This document shows, one piece after another, positions 20,197-29,170 of a stretch of 39,781 bases of DNA. The notes below the pieces were generated by a model. The model worked only from the letters and a program-made list of their open reading frames with translations. It ran no database searches and was not told the origin of the DNA. Position 1 is the first letter of the stretch. Each line of letters opens with the position of its first letter. This stretch comes from Lujinxingiaceae bacterium. Lineage in GTDB: Bacteria > Myxococcota_A > Bradymonadia > Bradymonadales > Bradymonadaceae. Made by a program: the position numbers and the translations under genes. The DNA lies in assembly GCA_013697635.1 (NCBI GenBank), contig JACCWM010000172.1:1-39781 (forward strand), read 5' to 3'.

Positions 20197-20225
20197 TTGT
20201 TTTTTAGCGGTCAATCGTCTAATTG
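20197..20225 (+). promoter_or_regulatory. arsA promoter
   Basis: TTGTTT (20197-20202) with TAATTG (20220-20225) 17 bp on repeats the geometry of the arsR promoter: thirteen bases separate TTG from the operator in both. An overlapping TCTAAT (20218-20223) is a better -10 but sits 15 bp from the -35. Either way the -10 lies in the operator. Confidence 0.45.
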
Positions 20226-20229
20226 CGAT
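20214..20229 (+). promoter_or_regulatory. ArsR operator 2 (arsA-arsC side)
   Basis: The plus strand reads ATCGTCTAATTGCGAT, the same dyad as operator 1 with changes mainly in the centre; shared core ATCGYCTAWYTGCGAT. The two sites point away from each other with centres about 94 bp apart, one per divergent promoter. Confidence 0.62.
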
Positions 20230-20302
20230 AGTCGATTTAGGCTCATCGGCGCGTAGGGCGGCCGATGAAAGCGTCAAACAAATACTTCAAGCCAGGAAGC
20301 TC

Positions 20303-22063
20303 ATGATCAACAGCCTGACTCGCCCGACACGGTTTCTTTTTTTTACAGGCAAAGGTGGCGTGGGCAAGACCTCGGCGGCTTGCGCCGAGGCGATCGCGCT
20401 GGCCGAGCAGGGCAAGCGGGTGTTGATCGTGAGCACCGATCCGGCGTCGAATCTCGATTCTGTGCTTGGAACCAAGCTTGCGGGTATGGCCACGCCGATC
20501 GTGGGCGTCGAGGGCTTGTTCGGGCTGAACATCGACCCGGAGGCGTCAGCCCAGGCTTATCGCGAGCGGGTGGCCGGGCCCTATCGCGACGTGCTGCCGG
20601 CCGACTCGGTCGCCGCGATCGAGGAGCAGCTCTCCGGGGCCTGCACGGTCGAGATCGCCGCCTTTGACGAGTTCACAGGTCTGATGAGCAAGCAGAGCAC
20701 GGCCGAGTCGTTCGACCACGTGATCTTTGATACTGCGCCCACGGGCCATACTCTGCGCTTGTTACAGCTGCCGGCGGCCTGGTCGAGCTTTATCGAGAGC
20801 AACGCGGGCGGCGCGTCGTGTTTGGGGCCACTGTCGGGGCTCAAGAACCAACAGGCGCGCTATGCGGAGGCCTTGGCGGTGCTCGGCGATGGCGAGCAGA
20901 CAACGCTGGTGTTGGTGACGCGCCCGGAGCTTGGTGCCTTAGCCGAGGCCGAGCGCACCCGCGCCGAGTTGACCAAGCAGGGCATTGCCAATCAGTTTTT
21001 GATCGTCAACGGAGTTTTTCGGGCCAGCGACCGCGACGACGAGGTGGCCATGCAGATGCAAACGCGCAGCAGGGCCTCTTTGGAAGCGATGAGCGAGGGT
21101 CTTCGAGCCTTGCCCTCGCTTGTGGTGCCGCTGAAATCCTACAATGTCGTGGGGCTCGAGGCCTTGCGTGACTTTTTCAGCGCCGAGGTGGGCTCGACCG
21201 CGGGCGTCGCCGAGCAGACGCGCGTGGTCGCCGAGCTCCCCCGGCTGGTCAAACTCGCGGACGAGGTCGAAGCGGCAGGCCATGGGCTGGTGATGTTCAT
21301 GGGGAAGGGCGGTGTGGGCAAGACCACGATGGCCGCGGCGTTTGCCGTCGAGCTCGCCAGCCGCGGACACCACGTGCATCTGACGACCACCGATCCGGCC
21401 GCGCACATCGAGGGCACGCTGCAACAGGAGGTGGAGAATTTGCGGGTCAGCCGCATCGATCCCCAGGCCGAGACCGAGGCCTATCGCCAGAAGGTGATCG
21501 AGCGCTCACGCGAGGGCCTCGACGCCGAGGGCCTCGCGCTGCTCGAAGAAGATCTGCGCTCGCCATGCACCGAGGAGGTGGCAGTGTTTCACGCCTTCTC
21601 GCGTGTCGTCTTCTCGGCCAAGCGCGAGATCGTGGTCGTCGACACGGCGCCCACCGGCCACACGCTCCTGCTCCTGGACGCGACGGGCTCCTACCACCGC
21701 GAGATGTTGCGCCAGCAGCCTGGGCCAGCCGTGCATATCACCACGCCCTTGATGCGCCTTCAGGATCCGGCGCACGCGCGCGTGGTGATCGTGACGCTGG
21801 CCGAGACGACGCCCGTGCAAGAGGCCGCTCATCTGCAGGAGGATTTGCGCCGCGCCGCGATTGAGCCCTACGCCTGGGTGATCAACCGAAGCCTGGCGGC
21901 GACGCCCACCCGCGACCCGCTGCTGCGTGCGCGCGCTCGTGAGGAGGCCGATCAGATCGAGACGATTCGCGCCTACGCCGAGACGATCTTTGTGGTGCCC
22001 TGGTCGGCCGAAGAGCCCCGCGGTGCCGAGAGTCTTCGACGCCTGATCGCTGCCGATAGCTGA
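20303..22063 (+). CDS. arsA: Arsenite-stimulated ATPase ArsA
   Basis: A 586-residue cytoplasmic ATPase with two homologous halves, the usual ArsA length. Each half has a Walker A loop (GKGGVGKT at 16-23 and again near 334) and the DTAPTGHT signature. The metalloid-site cysteines are all present: C114 (GACTVE), C173 (ASCLGP) and C422 (SPCTEE), equivalent to C113, C172 and C422 of the R773 plasmid protein. It would couple ATP hydrolysis to arsenite export, here presumably with Acr3, since no ArsB is in the window; no arsD chaperone gene is present. The ATG at 20303 has AGGAAG just upstream; the longer open frame to 20069 overlaps arsR and the promoters and is rejected. Confidence 0.96.
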   Translation: MINSLTRPTRFLFFTGKGGVGKTSAACAEAIALAEQGKRVLIVSTDPASNLDSVLGTKLAGMATPIVGVEGLFGLNIDPEASAQAYRERVAGPYRDVLPADSVAAIEEQLSGACTVEIAAFDEFTGLMSKQSTAESFDHVIFDTAPTGHTLRLLQLPAAWSSFIESNAGGASCLGPLSGLKNQQARYAEALAVLGDGEQTTLVLVTRPELGALAEAERTRAELTKQGIANQFLIVNGVFRASDRDDEVAMQMQTRSRASLEAMSEGLRALPSLVVPLKSYNVVGLEALRDFFSAEVGSTAGVAEQTRVVAELPRLVKLADEVEAAGHGLVMFMGKGGVGKTTMAAAFAVELASRGHHVHLTTTDPAAHIEGTLQQEVENLRVSRIDPQAETEAYRQKVIERSREGLDAEGLALLEEDLRSPCTEEVAVFHAFSRVVFSAKREIVVVDTAPTGHTLLLLDATGSYHREMLRQQPGPAVHITTPLMRLQDPAHARVVIVTLAETTPVQEAAHLQEDLRRAAIEPYAWVINRSLAATPTRDPLLRARAREEADQIETIRAYAETIFVVPWSAEEPRGAESLRRLIAADS

Positions 22064-22108
22064 GAACGCTGAGCAGGATTATTTGTTTTTCATCACGGAG
22101 TTAAGCGC

Positions 22109-22534
<426 letters not shown>

Positions 22535-22558
22535 CTCGCCCGCTGCTAGAATCAGAGG

Positions 22559-22585
22559 CTACTGCGCCGCTGGATTTGCTCAAAG
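22559..22585 (+). repeat. 27-bp dispersed intergenic repeat, copy 1
   Basis: This 27-bp stretch, containing GCCGCTGGATTTGCTCAAAG, matches 24911-24937 at 26 of 27 positions. Both copies are intergenic and in the same orientation; this one follows arsC. Confidence 0.7.
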
Positions 22586-22646
22586 CAGCGCTGGCTCGTA
22601 TCGTGCCACTGCTCGGTCATCTTTTCTTCCACCCCATTGAGCACCG

Positions 22647-23570
22647 TTGAGCCAGTTAGTACACATTCCTCGCCCAAGCGCCTGTCCTCGCCGCATACAA
22701 AGAGCGGCGCGCCGGGCCGTGCAGCGAGCGGGCGGACGCGATCTGACGGCCGCTGACCTCAGCGCCGACATGGGCGTGCCCCTCGAACTGGTCGACAACG
22801 CTCTTCAGGCGCTAGCCAGCCAACTGCCTGCTCGTATCCGTGTCACCGAGCAGGGCGTGATCATCTACACGTTCTCACACGCGCGGGCGCTGTCGCGATG
22901 GCGAAAAAATTGGTTGCTCGACAAGCTGCTTCGCTTGGGCGAACGCTACGCCCAGTCGCTGCTCGCCATGGCCACGTTGCTGCTCATCCCGCTGCTTTTG
23001 GGTGGGCTGCTCGGCAATCTACTCTCGCCATGGCAAGCACTCGAGCTCTTCCCGCAGTCCATGGCTCGTAATTTCCTCGCGATTTTCGGCTTTTGGGCGA
23101 CGTTTCTTGCCCTGGGCGTTTTGGCCTTGGTGGCGATTGGAACCATGCAGCTCTTGATGCCGCTGCTGGCCGTGGCCTTCATTGTGGCGGGTACGGCGCT
23201 TCCCCTGTATTGGATCATCAAGATCTTCTCGAGCGGTCCGCTTCATGTGGCGATTTTGGTGCTGCCATTTGTATCGATCTTGTTTGGCCTCGTGCCCATC
23301 GGCGTCTGGTTGGGCAAGTCGTGGTGGGCGTTCTTTGGTTCGCTCATTCGATCTGGCCAGGCGGGCTGGGCGAGAATGGTGCTGAACGGGCTTGTCGAGC
23401 TCGCCGTCGGCCCCTCGCTGCTCAATGGGCGGCCCAGGGTTTCGGCTGCCGAGTGGGGCGATCTGATCGTGCTGCGCTCAGGTATCTTGACGATCGGCGA
23501 CGTCGTCGCCTTTCTCGGTTGCTCGCGCCAACAGGCAGGAGAGGCCTTGACGGCTTTGCTTTTCACCTAA
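22647..23570 (+). CDS. Winged-helix/multi-pass membrane protein, N-terminal part ended by an in-frame TAA
   Basis: A 307-residue product, not recognised by name. Residues about 30-78 form a winged helix (DLSADMGVPLELVDNALQAL, then a wing RIRVTEQGVIIYTF). Four hydrophobic helices follow between about 105 and 235 (SLLAMATLLLIPLLLGGLL, FLAIFGFWATFLALGVLALV, LLMPLLAVAFIVAGTALPLY, AILVLPFVSILFGLVPIGVW). The C-terminus starts a second winged helix (ILTIGDVVAFLGCSRQQAGEAL) that is cut by TAA at 23568-23570; the frame then stays open and supplies the missing wing. It is therefore likely the front half of one 516-residue protein. The TTG at 22647 has no clear ribosome site and an in-frame stop lies just upstream at 22638, so the start is uncertain; a GTG or the ATG near residue 42 are alternatives. 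Confidence 0.75.
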   Translation: MSQLVHIPRPSACPRRIQRAARRAVQRAGGRDLTAADLSADMGVPLELVDNALQALASQLPARIRVTEQGVIIYTFSHARALSRWRKNWLLDKLLRLGERYAQSLLAMATLLLIPLLLGGLLGNLLSPWQALELFPQSMARNFLAIFGFWATFLALGVLALVAIGTMQLLMPLLAVAFIVAGTALPLYWIIKIFSSGPLHVAILVLPFVSILFGLVPIGVWLGKSWWAFFGSLIRSGQAGWARMVLNGLVELAVGPSLLNGRPRVSAAEWGDLIVLRSGILTIGDVVAFLGCSRQQAGEALTALLFT

Positions 23571-23672
23571 GGCGGCGATGTAGTCGTTAGCGATGAGGGC
23601 GTCTTGCTCTTCGATTTCCCCGATCAGATCGAGCAAGTCGGTGAGCACGGCCGGCGCCCGCGCGAGGTAACC

Positions 23673-24197
23673 ATGGCCTATCAAAGCGTCGCGCCGGCGC
23701 GCTATTGGAACGAGCAACGGCGCAAAGACGTCGCGCTTTTCGCGGTGCTCGCGAGCGCCATTTTATGCATCGCGATTCATCCGGCCCTGGTCTTCTTCCC
23801 CGACTTGGCCCATTACAGCGAGCGTGGCGGCGTGGGCGCCGTCTTCCGCCAGGGCCTGGGGCTCTATCTGGTCGTCGCGCTGGCCGCCGTCCATCCCCTT
23901 CGTATCGTGAGCTGGTATCGCGACAGGAGACGCGCACCCTTTCTCCGGCTCATCGAGCAGGCCTATGTCTCGACGGGCGCCGTTCAGGTCGATCAAGCTA
24001 CCAACAACTTCGATCTGGCCGCGCTCGGCGCCGACGTCGTCCTGGCCGACGCTGGTAAACAGGAATCGATGATGGTGGTCTTCCCCGACTTCATCGCGGA
24101 GCGCGCCGCCGCCTACGAACTGCGCGAACCTCGTCGTCGCCAACGTCAATACTCGACCCTTGGCGAGATCGTCTTCGACACCGAATCGGCGCCCTGA
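23673..24197 (+). CDS. Membrane protein, probable C-terminal part of the split winged-helix/membrane gene
   Basis: From the ATG at 23673 this gives 174 residues with two hydrophobic helices (VALFAVLASAILCIAIHPAL and GLGLYLVVALAAVHPLRIVSW) and a soluble tail with MMVVFPDFIAERAA. The frame is open all the way back to the TAA at 23568 and encodes DVVVSDEGVLLFDFPDQI, which completes the second winged helix of the preceding gene. The tail motif VFPDF repeats the wing ending FDFPD, so the full protein has at least two and perhaps three such modules. AGG five bases before the ATG is a weak ribosome site, so separate translation is possible; a TTG at 23604 is an alternative start. Confidence 0.65.
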   Translation: MAYQSVAPARYWNEQRRKDVALFAVLASAILCIAIHPALVFFPDLAHYSERGGVGAVFRQGLGLYLVVALAAVHPLRIVSWYRDRRRAPFLRLIEQAYVSTGAVQVDQATNNFDLAALGADVVLADAGKQESMMVVFPDFIAERAAAYELREPRRRQRQYSTLGEIVFDTESAP

Positions 24198-24233
24198 ACG
24201 CATGGCTACAATTGTGGGGGCCGACCGTCGCTG

Positions 24234-24866
24234 CTAGAAAGAGAGGGTGAGACTCACGCGTGCGCCGTCCCAGCGCCCGGCAGAGTCGGTGATCGCGCCC
24301 ACCTGCAGGGCGCTTTCGCGCTGATTCGCCGAGATGTTCGCCGCCACGTTGTAGCCCACGACTCCGCCACCGATGCTGCCAAGGGCGATGAGCGGGACGG
24401 CTGCCGGTCCGCCAACGATGACAAGAGGTACGAAGAGCATCGCGCCGAGCAAAGACCCAAGCAGCGTGGGCAAGTAGCGCATATCACCACCCATAATGAG
24501 CCCGCCCAGGCCGATCCCAATGGGGACGGCAAACGTGAGTGCGACGGCCCCAAAGAGCGCGGTTTCGAGGGCGCCCGTCAGGCTAGCGCTCGATTTGATC
24601 CCGACGACAGTGATGAGTATGACAATCATCCCCACTCCAAGGCCAAAGAGGCCCTGCAACATCATCGTCCCAGCGTCGAAAGGCTCAAAGGCTCTCTCCT
24701 TGGTCGGAGTCGCGCCGTCGGGAGAACTCACCGGTGGTGGCGTCGCTCGCGCCCGCTCCCCGGTTGGGCGCTTGCTCTCTTGGGCCTGTGTGGCGGCCGG
24801 GAAAAATGCCATGGCAACACAAAAGGCGAGGATTAACAGGCACGACAGCAGATTACTTCTTGGCAC
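24234..24866 (-). CDS. Hypothetical glycine-rich membrane protein with signal sequence
   Basis: A 210-residue protein I do not recognise. Residues 1-28 are a signal peptide ending ATQAQ, then a Pro/Arg-rich linker to about 65. Three or more Gly-rich hydrophobic segments follow (MMLQGLFGLGVGMIVILITV, GAVALTFAVPIGIGLGGLIM, LGAMLFVPLVIVGGPAAVPL). The C-terminus RWDGARVSLTLSF ends in alternating residues and Phe, a pattern seen in outer-membrane strands; this may be coincidence. The start is GTG at 24866 with AGGAG seven bases upstream. Confidence 0.75.
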   Translation of the reverse strand: MPRSNLLSCLLILAFCVAMAFFPAATQAQESKRPTGERARATPPPVSSPDGATPTKERAFEPFDAGTMMLQGLFGLGVGMIVILITVVGIKSSASLTGALETALFGAVALTFAVPIGIGLGGLIMGGDMRYLPTLLGSLLGAMLFVPLVIVGGPAAVPLIALGSIGGGVVGYNVAANISANQRESALQVGAITDSAGRWDGARVSLTLSF

Positions 24867-24910
24867 GACAGGACTCCTCAGCTCGGGGATGGTTGCAAGC
24901 TTCGTTTAGC

Positions 24911-24937
24911 CTACTACGCCGCTGGATTTGCTCAAAG
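24911..24937 (+). repeat. 27-bp dispersed intergenic repeat, copy 2
   Basis: Matches 22559-22585 at 26 of 27 positions, same orientation. It lies upstream of the GTG-started membrane protein gene and 43 bp before the 56-bp repeat. Confidence 0.7.
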
Positions 24938-24980
24938 AAGAGTGACCAGGGCCGGTGCCATGGGAAACTTGCCCCTTACT

Positions 24981-25036
24981 GTCGTCTCCTCAAGCAATGA
25001 CGCCAGAGGCCGGGGCCTCAAGGGACCCGACCTTGG
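24981..25036 (+). repeat. 56-bp dispersed intergenic repeat, copy A
   Basis: Identical at 49 of 56 positions to 29033-29088. It contains the short dyad GAGGCCGGGGCCTC. It ends eight bases beyond the stop of the neighbouring zinc-ribbon gene, inverted relative to that gene. Confidence 0.75.
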
Positions 25037-25044
25037 CTCGTCAA

Positions 25045-25473
25045 TCACTCTGTTTCGGGCGTTTCCGGGTCCTGGGCAGCCTCGCTGCCAGCCGTCTCGG
25101 TGGCCGTCTCGGTGGCCGGTGGCTTGAAGCAGGACTGGGGGCAAGCGCCGAGGTTGTCGCGGTGGGATAGGCGGTAGCCTTGATCTTGAAGGCGTTTGAT
25201 CTTCGAGCGATCCTTGCTGTCCACACAGATCGTCGTGCTGGGCGTGACCTCGATTTTGCCCGTGAAGAGCAGGTAGCCCACGGTAGCGAAGCCGAGGATG
25301 ATGACCGTGGCGGCGAGTGTGGCCAGGGGCCCGCGGACCTCAACGCTGCCGTCGCCCATGGTCCGCGTCGAGTACAACGGCGCCTTGGCCGGGGCTGTAG
25401 AGAGCAGGGCATTGCAGTGCAGGCAGGCTGCGGCCGTGGAGGGATTGCGCTCGTTGCAATTCGGGCAGTTCAT
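25045..25473 (-). CDS. Zinc-ribbon single-pass membrane protein
   Basis: A 142-residue protein. The N-terminus MNCPNCNERNPS...CLHC gives a four-Cys zinc ribbon (C3, C6, C17, C20). One hydrophobic helix follows near 50-72 (LATLAATVIILGFATVGYLL). The outer part contains three more Cys (ICVD, ACPQSCF) and a Thr/Glu-rich end with a short repeat ATETATETA encoded by tandem DNA. Zinc ribbon plus a single helix is common in membrane proteins of unknown role; function not assignable. A repeat element begins right after its stop. Confidence 0.82.
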   Translation of the reverse strand: MNCPNCNERNPSTAAACLHCNALLSTAPAKAPLYSTRTMGDGSVEVRGPLATLAATVIILGFATVGYLLFTGKIEVTPSTTICVDSKDRSKIKRLQDQGYRLSHRDNLGACPQSCFKPPATETATETAGSEAAQDPETPETE

Positions 25474-25823
25474 TGTGATGCCTTCTCGGCTTGGACTCGA
25501 TGGTCATCAGAGGCGATGAGCAATCATGCGTGGTTGTGCCTGGACTTGCAACCGTGTGCCATGGTGCGACGACGTCTCGATGACACAGCATTGGCAACGT
25601 GATTTGCGGGGGGCTCGAGCAGCCGAACCAGAGGGTGAAAGTGCAGGTGTTTCAACGCCTTGAAAATTCTCTTGCAGAGCGCGTTGCGCCATGTCATGGA
25701 TGAAATTCTGTCCACTTGTTTTCGAGCACTTCCCCGGTTGAATTCCTTGACGAGTCTCTATGCCTGAAGGCTATCGAAGGTTCTGTTTTTTTGTCGGATT
25801 GAGCACGCTGGGCCAACAGCCTG
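25474..25823. other. 350-bp intergenic region before the propeller pseudogene
   Basis: No gene with a credible start or recognisable product. The first part must carry the promoter of the divergent zinc-ribbon gene. The last part lies where the N-terminus of the propeller protein should be encoded, but in that frame stops occur at 25701 and 25800 and no signal peptide can be read, so the original 5' end is lost or decayed. Confidence 0.5.
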
Positions 25824-28014
25824 TTGGTCGCGCTCGGAACGCCTGACTGGAGGCAAATGCTCGATCGCACGCGGGTGCGCATCATCGATACCTCGGCCGG
25901 CGACGGCTCGATGGTCGCCGGTCGTGAGATCGAGTTGCGGGGCCATGTTTTTTCACCCAAGAACATCAACCTGCACAACGGCGTGCTGCGCGTCGCCTCG
26001 GGTTACAGATACGATGCCGGTTACATCGAGAGCTTCGATGTACGTGGCAAGGCCAACATCAAAGCCATCAACAGGGTGAACTTTGGATATGGCGAGGCCT
26101 TCAGCTTCAGATTGTTTCAAGCCAACAGGGCGTTTTTCAAGTCGGCTGACACGACGCTTCCCCTGTTCGCTTTCGACATCACCGATGAGGGCGAGATCAC
26201 CGAGATGACCGGGACCGCGGCAATCGGCGATGATCGCGTACACAGCGTGTTTGACGCCGAGCGCTTGATCGGCCTCGCCGCCAGCGGCGCCTTCACCCCA
26301 AACGCAGCACTGACCGTGAGTCTCTACGACATAAGTGGTCTGGGCTCGCCTGAGCCTCTCATCGTCAAACTCGATAGCGCGCGGCGTCCACTGTGGCAAG
26401 TGGATCAGTGGCACGTCAGTCAGTGGTTCGAGAAGGATGCTGTCGTGCTAGAGGCAGCCGTTGTGGCGCGCGACGGCTTTGAGGTCGAAGAGACGGGCCT
26501 TCTCTTGGTGCCCTTTTTCGGCAACAACAAGGTGACCGGCGTGGAGGAGAGCGCGGCACAGATCTTCACTTTTTCAAAGGACACGCTCACCGCGCGCGGG
26601 GTGATCGTCCACAGGACGGGAGGACTGTCGCACCGATTACTTGTCGCAGGCGATGTGGCGACGAGTCTGTCGCCGACCAATCTCTCGATTCACACGCTGG
26701 CCGATCTCGACGCACCGCGAGCAGAGAGCAGCCTGGAGCTTGTTCCCATCTACACGGATCTGATCAACTTCGGCTCTCACCGTGTGCGTGTCATGCCGCC
26801 CAATTACAGGTACCCCTACTCGGGGCTTGGGCCGAAGATACTCGAGATCATCGAGGCCACGGACCACCCGGATCACGCCCCACCTGTCGCCACGCTCGAG
26901 GTTGACGCACTATCAAATTGCACCGTTGGTCTTGGATCACGGCCTGGTCTTCGTCGAGCAGGTGCGTCGCGCGGGCTATCAAGGCACGTTGGAGACGTGC
27001 ACCACGAGCGCTGTGCCGAACACTGGCTGCGACCCCGTCGAAGACTCCGAGGCCGGCCCCTCATGCTGGACGACCATCGGCGAAGTGCGTTGCCAACGCC
27101 TCGACGAGGGGCCCGAGGCATGTCACGGCGCCATTGAACATTGCCGTTGGAACAACCTTGGCGGCCAATGCGAAGCGGTCGCGGTGGGCGAGCTCGAAAC
27201 GACTCACGCCTGTCACAAGGCCCAGTTGGCACGTGAGTGGTCTCAGTACCGCTTTCGCGTGCTCGATCTGAGCTCACCGACCTCGCCAGTGTTGCGCGAG
27301 GCGCTCGATATGCCCTCCCAGGATGAAGGCGTCGATGTGCTGGCCCGTGGTAGCTCGCTATACTACGCGTACAAGCGGCCTGCCGAGGTGGAGGGCGACG
27401 GGCGCGCCTTCGTGCGCTACTTCATCAAGCAGATCGACTTGAGCGAGGCGTCGCCTTTATTTGGGCCCGAGATCAACGTGGCCGGCCGCCTGCTCGCGCT
27501 CGAGGGCGACGTCGTCTACACACGGGGCGAGGTCTACGGCGAGAAGTTTGTCGAGACCTTCGTTGCCCGGGCTCGCATCGATGGGGAGCGAGCCGTCCTC
27601 GAGGGCAGTCGACACTTTCGCGGCCGCCAGGTGCGATTGGTCGGCAGCGACCCTTCTGGCTTGATGCTTGTGACCCATGGCCCGCACCCTTCCTTCTTTG
27701 ATGGGTGGCAAGCGCCCGTCGATTCTCCCGTTCAACTCTCCGTGCTCGACGTCTCGGACGCAGCCTTTGGAGAACATGCCCGTATCGGCATCCCGTACCT
27801 GGACAAGTTGCACCAGGCGAGCGCCGGGCGAGCCGTGTTTGGAGAGGCCGACGAAAACGGCGACGGCTTGGTCGTCTTCGACACGAGCGACCCGAAGAAT
27901 CCCTATCCCAAACACTATTTTCCGACCCATGGCTGGCACGGCCACGCCATCTTTGATGGCGACGACATCTTCGAGGTCGCCGGCGCGTACGGGATCTCCC
28001 GATTCTCCTTGTAA
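25824..28014 (+). pseudogene. Beta-propeller domain protein, N-terminus missing and frameshifted
   Basis: Two overlapping reading frames encode one protein of the secreted beta-propeller family. The first runs from about 25824 and makes sense to PPVATLEVDA near 26909; the second continues from YQIAPLVLDHGLVFVEQV at 26911 to the stop at 28014. A one-base gain (or two-base loss) near 26905-26911 separates them. Blades are visible as repeated strand patterns (GVLRVASGYRY, YIESFDVRGKANIKAI, FRVLDLSSPTSPV, LSVLDVSDA, LVVFDTSDPKNPYPKHYF). The start is also defective: a stop lies at 25800 and there is no signal peptide. An insert at about 26990-27210 carries eight Cys. Sequencing error at the junction could explain the shift but not the missing N-terminus. 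Confidence 0.8.
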
Positions 28015-28110
28015 CGACGTCTCGCCAACAATGCGTTGAAACGCGCTTGGTGTTCTGGTCTAGTCGGGCTCTTAGAGCGCGCAGGTCAATGTTTGGCTCA
28101 GGGAGATGCG

Positions 28111-28992
28111 ATGGCGACGACGTATTTGAAGGTCATGACAGCGCTTGTGGCGTTGTCCGTCGGGTGTGGTTCGCCGGCCGCGGATCAGAACGAGGCTGAT
28201 GGGGACTTGGGCAACAAGGCGGATCCGGACGTAAGTGACCACTACGACGACCTGCACCACAACCGCGACAACAATGAATCGTCCAACAATTCCTACGACG
28301 AGGACGAAGTCGGCGCGCGGGAGACATCGTTGATCGTGAGCGTGAGGGGTTTGGTCGAATTTGGGAGCGTCGAGGGTGGCACGGACGCGTTGCACGTGGT
28401 TGAGCTGAAGGCGTTCGGCGACGAGGCGCTGATCATCGAGGCGGTGGATGTCGCAGGCGAAGGTTTTTCGTTTGAGTTCGTCGATGCCGAGGTGGTCTTG
28501 CCGCTGCAACTCGAGGACGCCGAATCGGTGGCGTTGAACGTAATCTTTGCTCCAACGCACTCACGCGAGGCCAACGGCACGCTCGAGCTCAAGACCACGG
28601 CGGTGAGAAATCCCGTGGCGAGCATCAGGCTCGTGGGCAACGAGATTTGCGGTAGGCTCGATCAGCCGGCCCAGACGGCCTTCGACGGCGTGGCCGTGGG
28701 TAGCGAGAGAACCGAGAGCTTTGTGTTCACCAACTGCCACGACCTCGTCGAGATCGAGGTCTTGGATGTCAGTTTCCGACCGGGCCCGGCGCACTTTCAC
28801 TCGGACTTTGTCGCCGCCTTCGACGTCGAAGTGCCGTTTTTCGTGGGCCCCAGTGAGAGCCTGTCGTTCCCGATCGTTTTTGCGCCAACCCAGGTGGGCC
28901 AACACTATGGTCAGTTTGATATCGTAACGACCAGTCAGGTGCGGCCCAACGACGGGCGGTTTGCGGGGCGAGTTACGGGAATGGCCGAGTAG
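28111..28992 (+). CDS. Lipoprotein with two ASH-type (choice-of-anchor D) Ig-like domains
   Basis: A 293-residue exported protein. The signal ends LVALSVGC (C19), a fair lipobox, followed by a very acidic Asp/Asn/His-rich linker to about residue 70. Two ASH-like domains follow (about 78-175 and 178-290), seen from LVEFGSVEGG, VALNVIFAPTH and the second copy FDGVAVGSERTESFVF, LSFPIVFAPTQVGQHYG. Such domains are structural and common in large delta-type genomes. The ATG at 28111 has GGGAG five bases upstream; the longer open frame to 28036 adds an unlikely leader. It follows the propeller pseudogene by 96 bp. Confidence 0.85.
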   Translation: MATTYLKVMTALVALSVGCGSPAADQNEADGDLGNKADPDVSDHYDDLHHNRDNNESSNNSYDEDEVGARETSLIVSVRGLVEFGSVEGGTDALHVVELKAFGDEALIIEAVDVAGEGFSFEFVDAEVVLPLQLEDAESVALNVIFAPTHSREANGTLELKTTAVRNPVASIRLVGNEICGRLDQPAQTAFDGVAVGSERTESFVFTNCHDLVEIEVLDVSFRPGPAHFHSDFVAAFDVEVPFFVGPSESLSFPIVFAPTQVGQHYGQFDIVTTSQVRPNDGRFAGRVTGMAE

Positions 28993-29032
28993 CCCTTGCT
29001 CGTGCCGTAACAGGGGCATTTTGCTCCTGGTC

Positions 29033-29088
29033 GTCGTCTCATCAAGCAACGACGCCAGAGGTCGTGGCCTCACAGGACCCGACCTTTG
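29033..29088 (+). repeat. 56-bp dispersed intergenic repeat, copy B
   Basis: Seven differences from 24981-25036. Its inner dyad reads GAGGTCGTGGCCTC, so in a plus-strand RNA the changed base still pairs as a G-U wobble. It starts 41 bases after the ASH lipoprotein stop. Confidence 0.75.
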
Positions 29089-29170
29089 CACCAGTGGCAC
29101 CTATCGAACCGTTGTCGCGCGTCCAGCCCTGGCCCGCCCCGGGGGATGCCCGGGTTACGGGGGACTCGGG

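Noticed and set aside
20069-20302. Long N-terminal extension of arsA
   Set aside because: It would overlap arsR and cover both promoters and operators; the ATG at 20303 has a ribosome site and gives the family length.
25524-25715. Short basic open frame on the minus strand in the gap before the propeller pseudogene
   Set aside because: It looked at first like a transposase fragment, but no motif supports that and there are no flanking inverted repeats.
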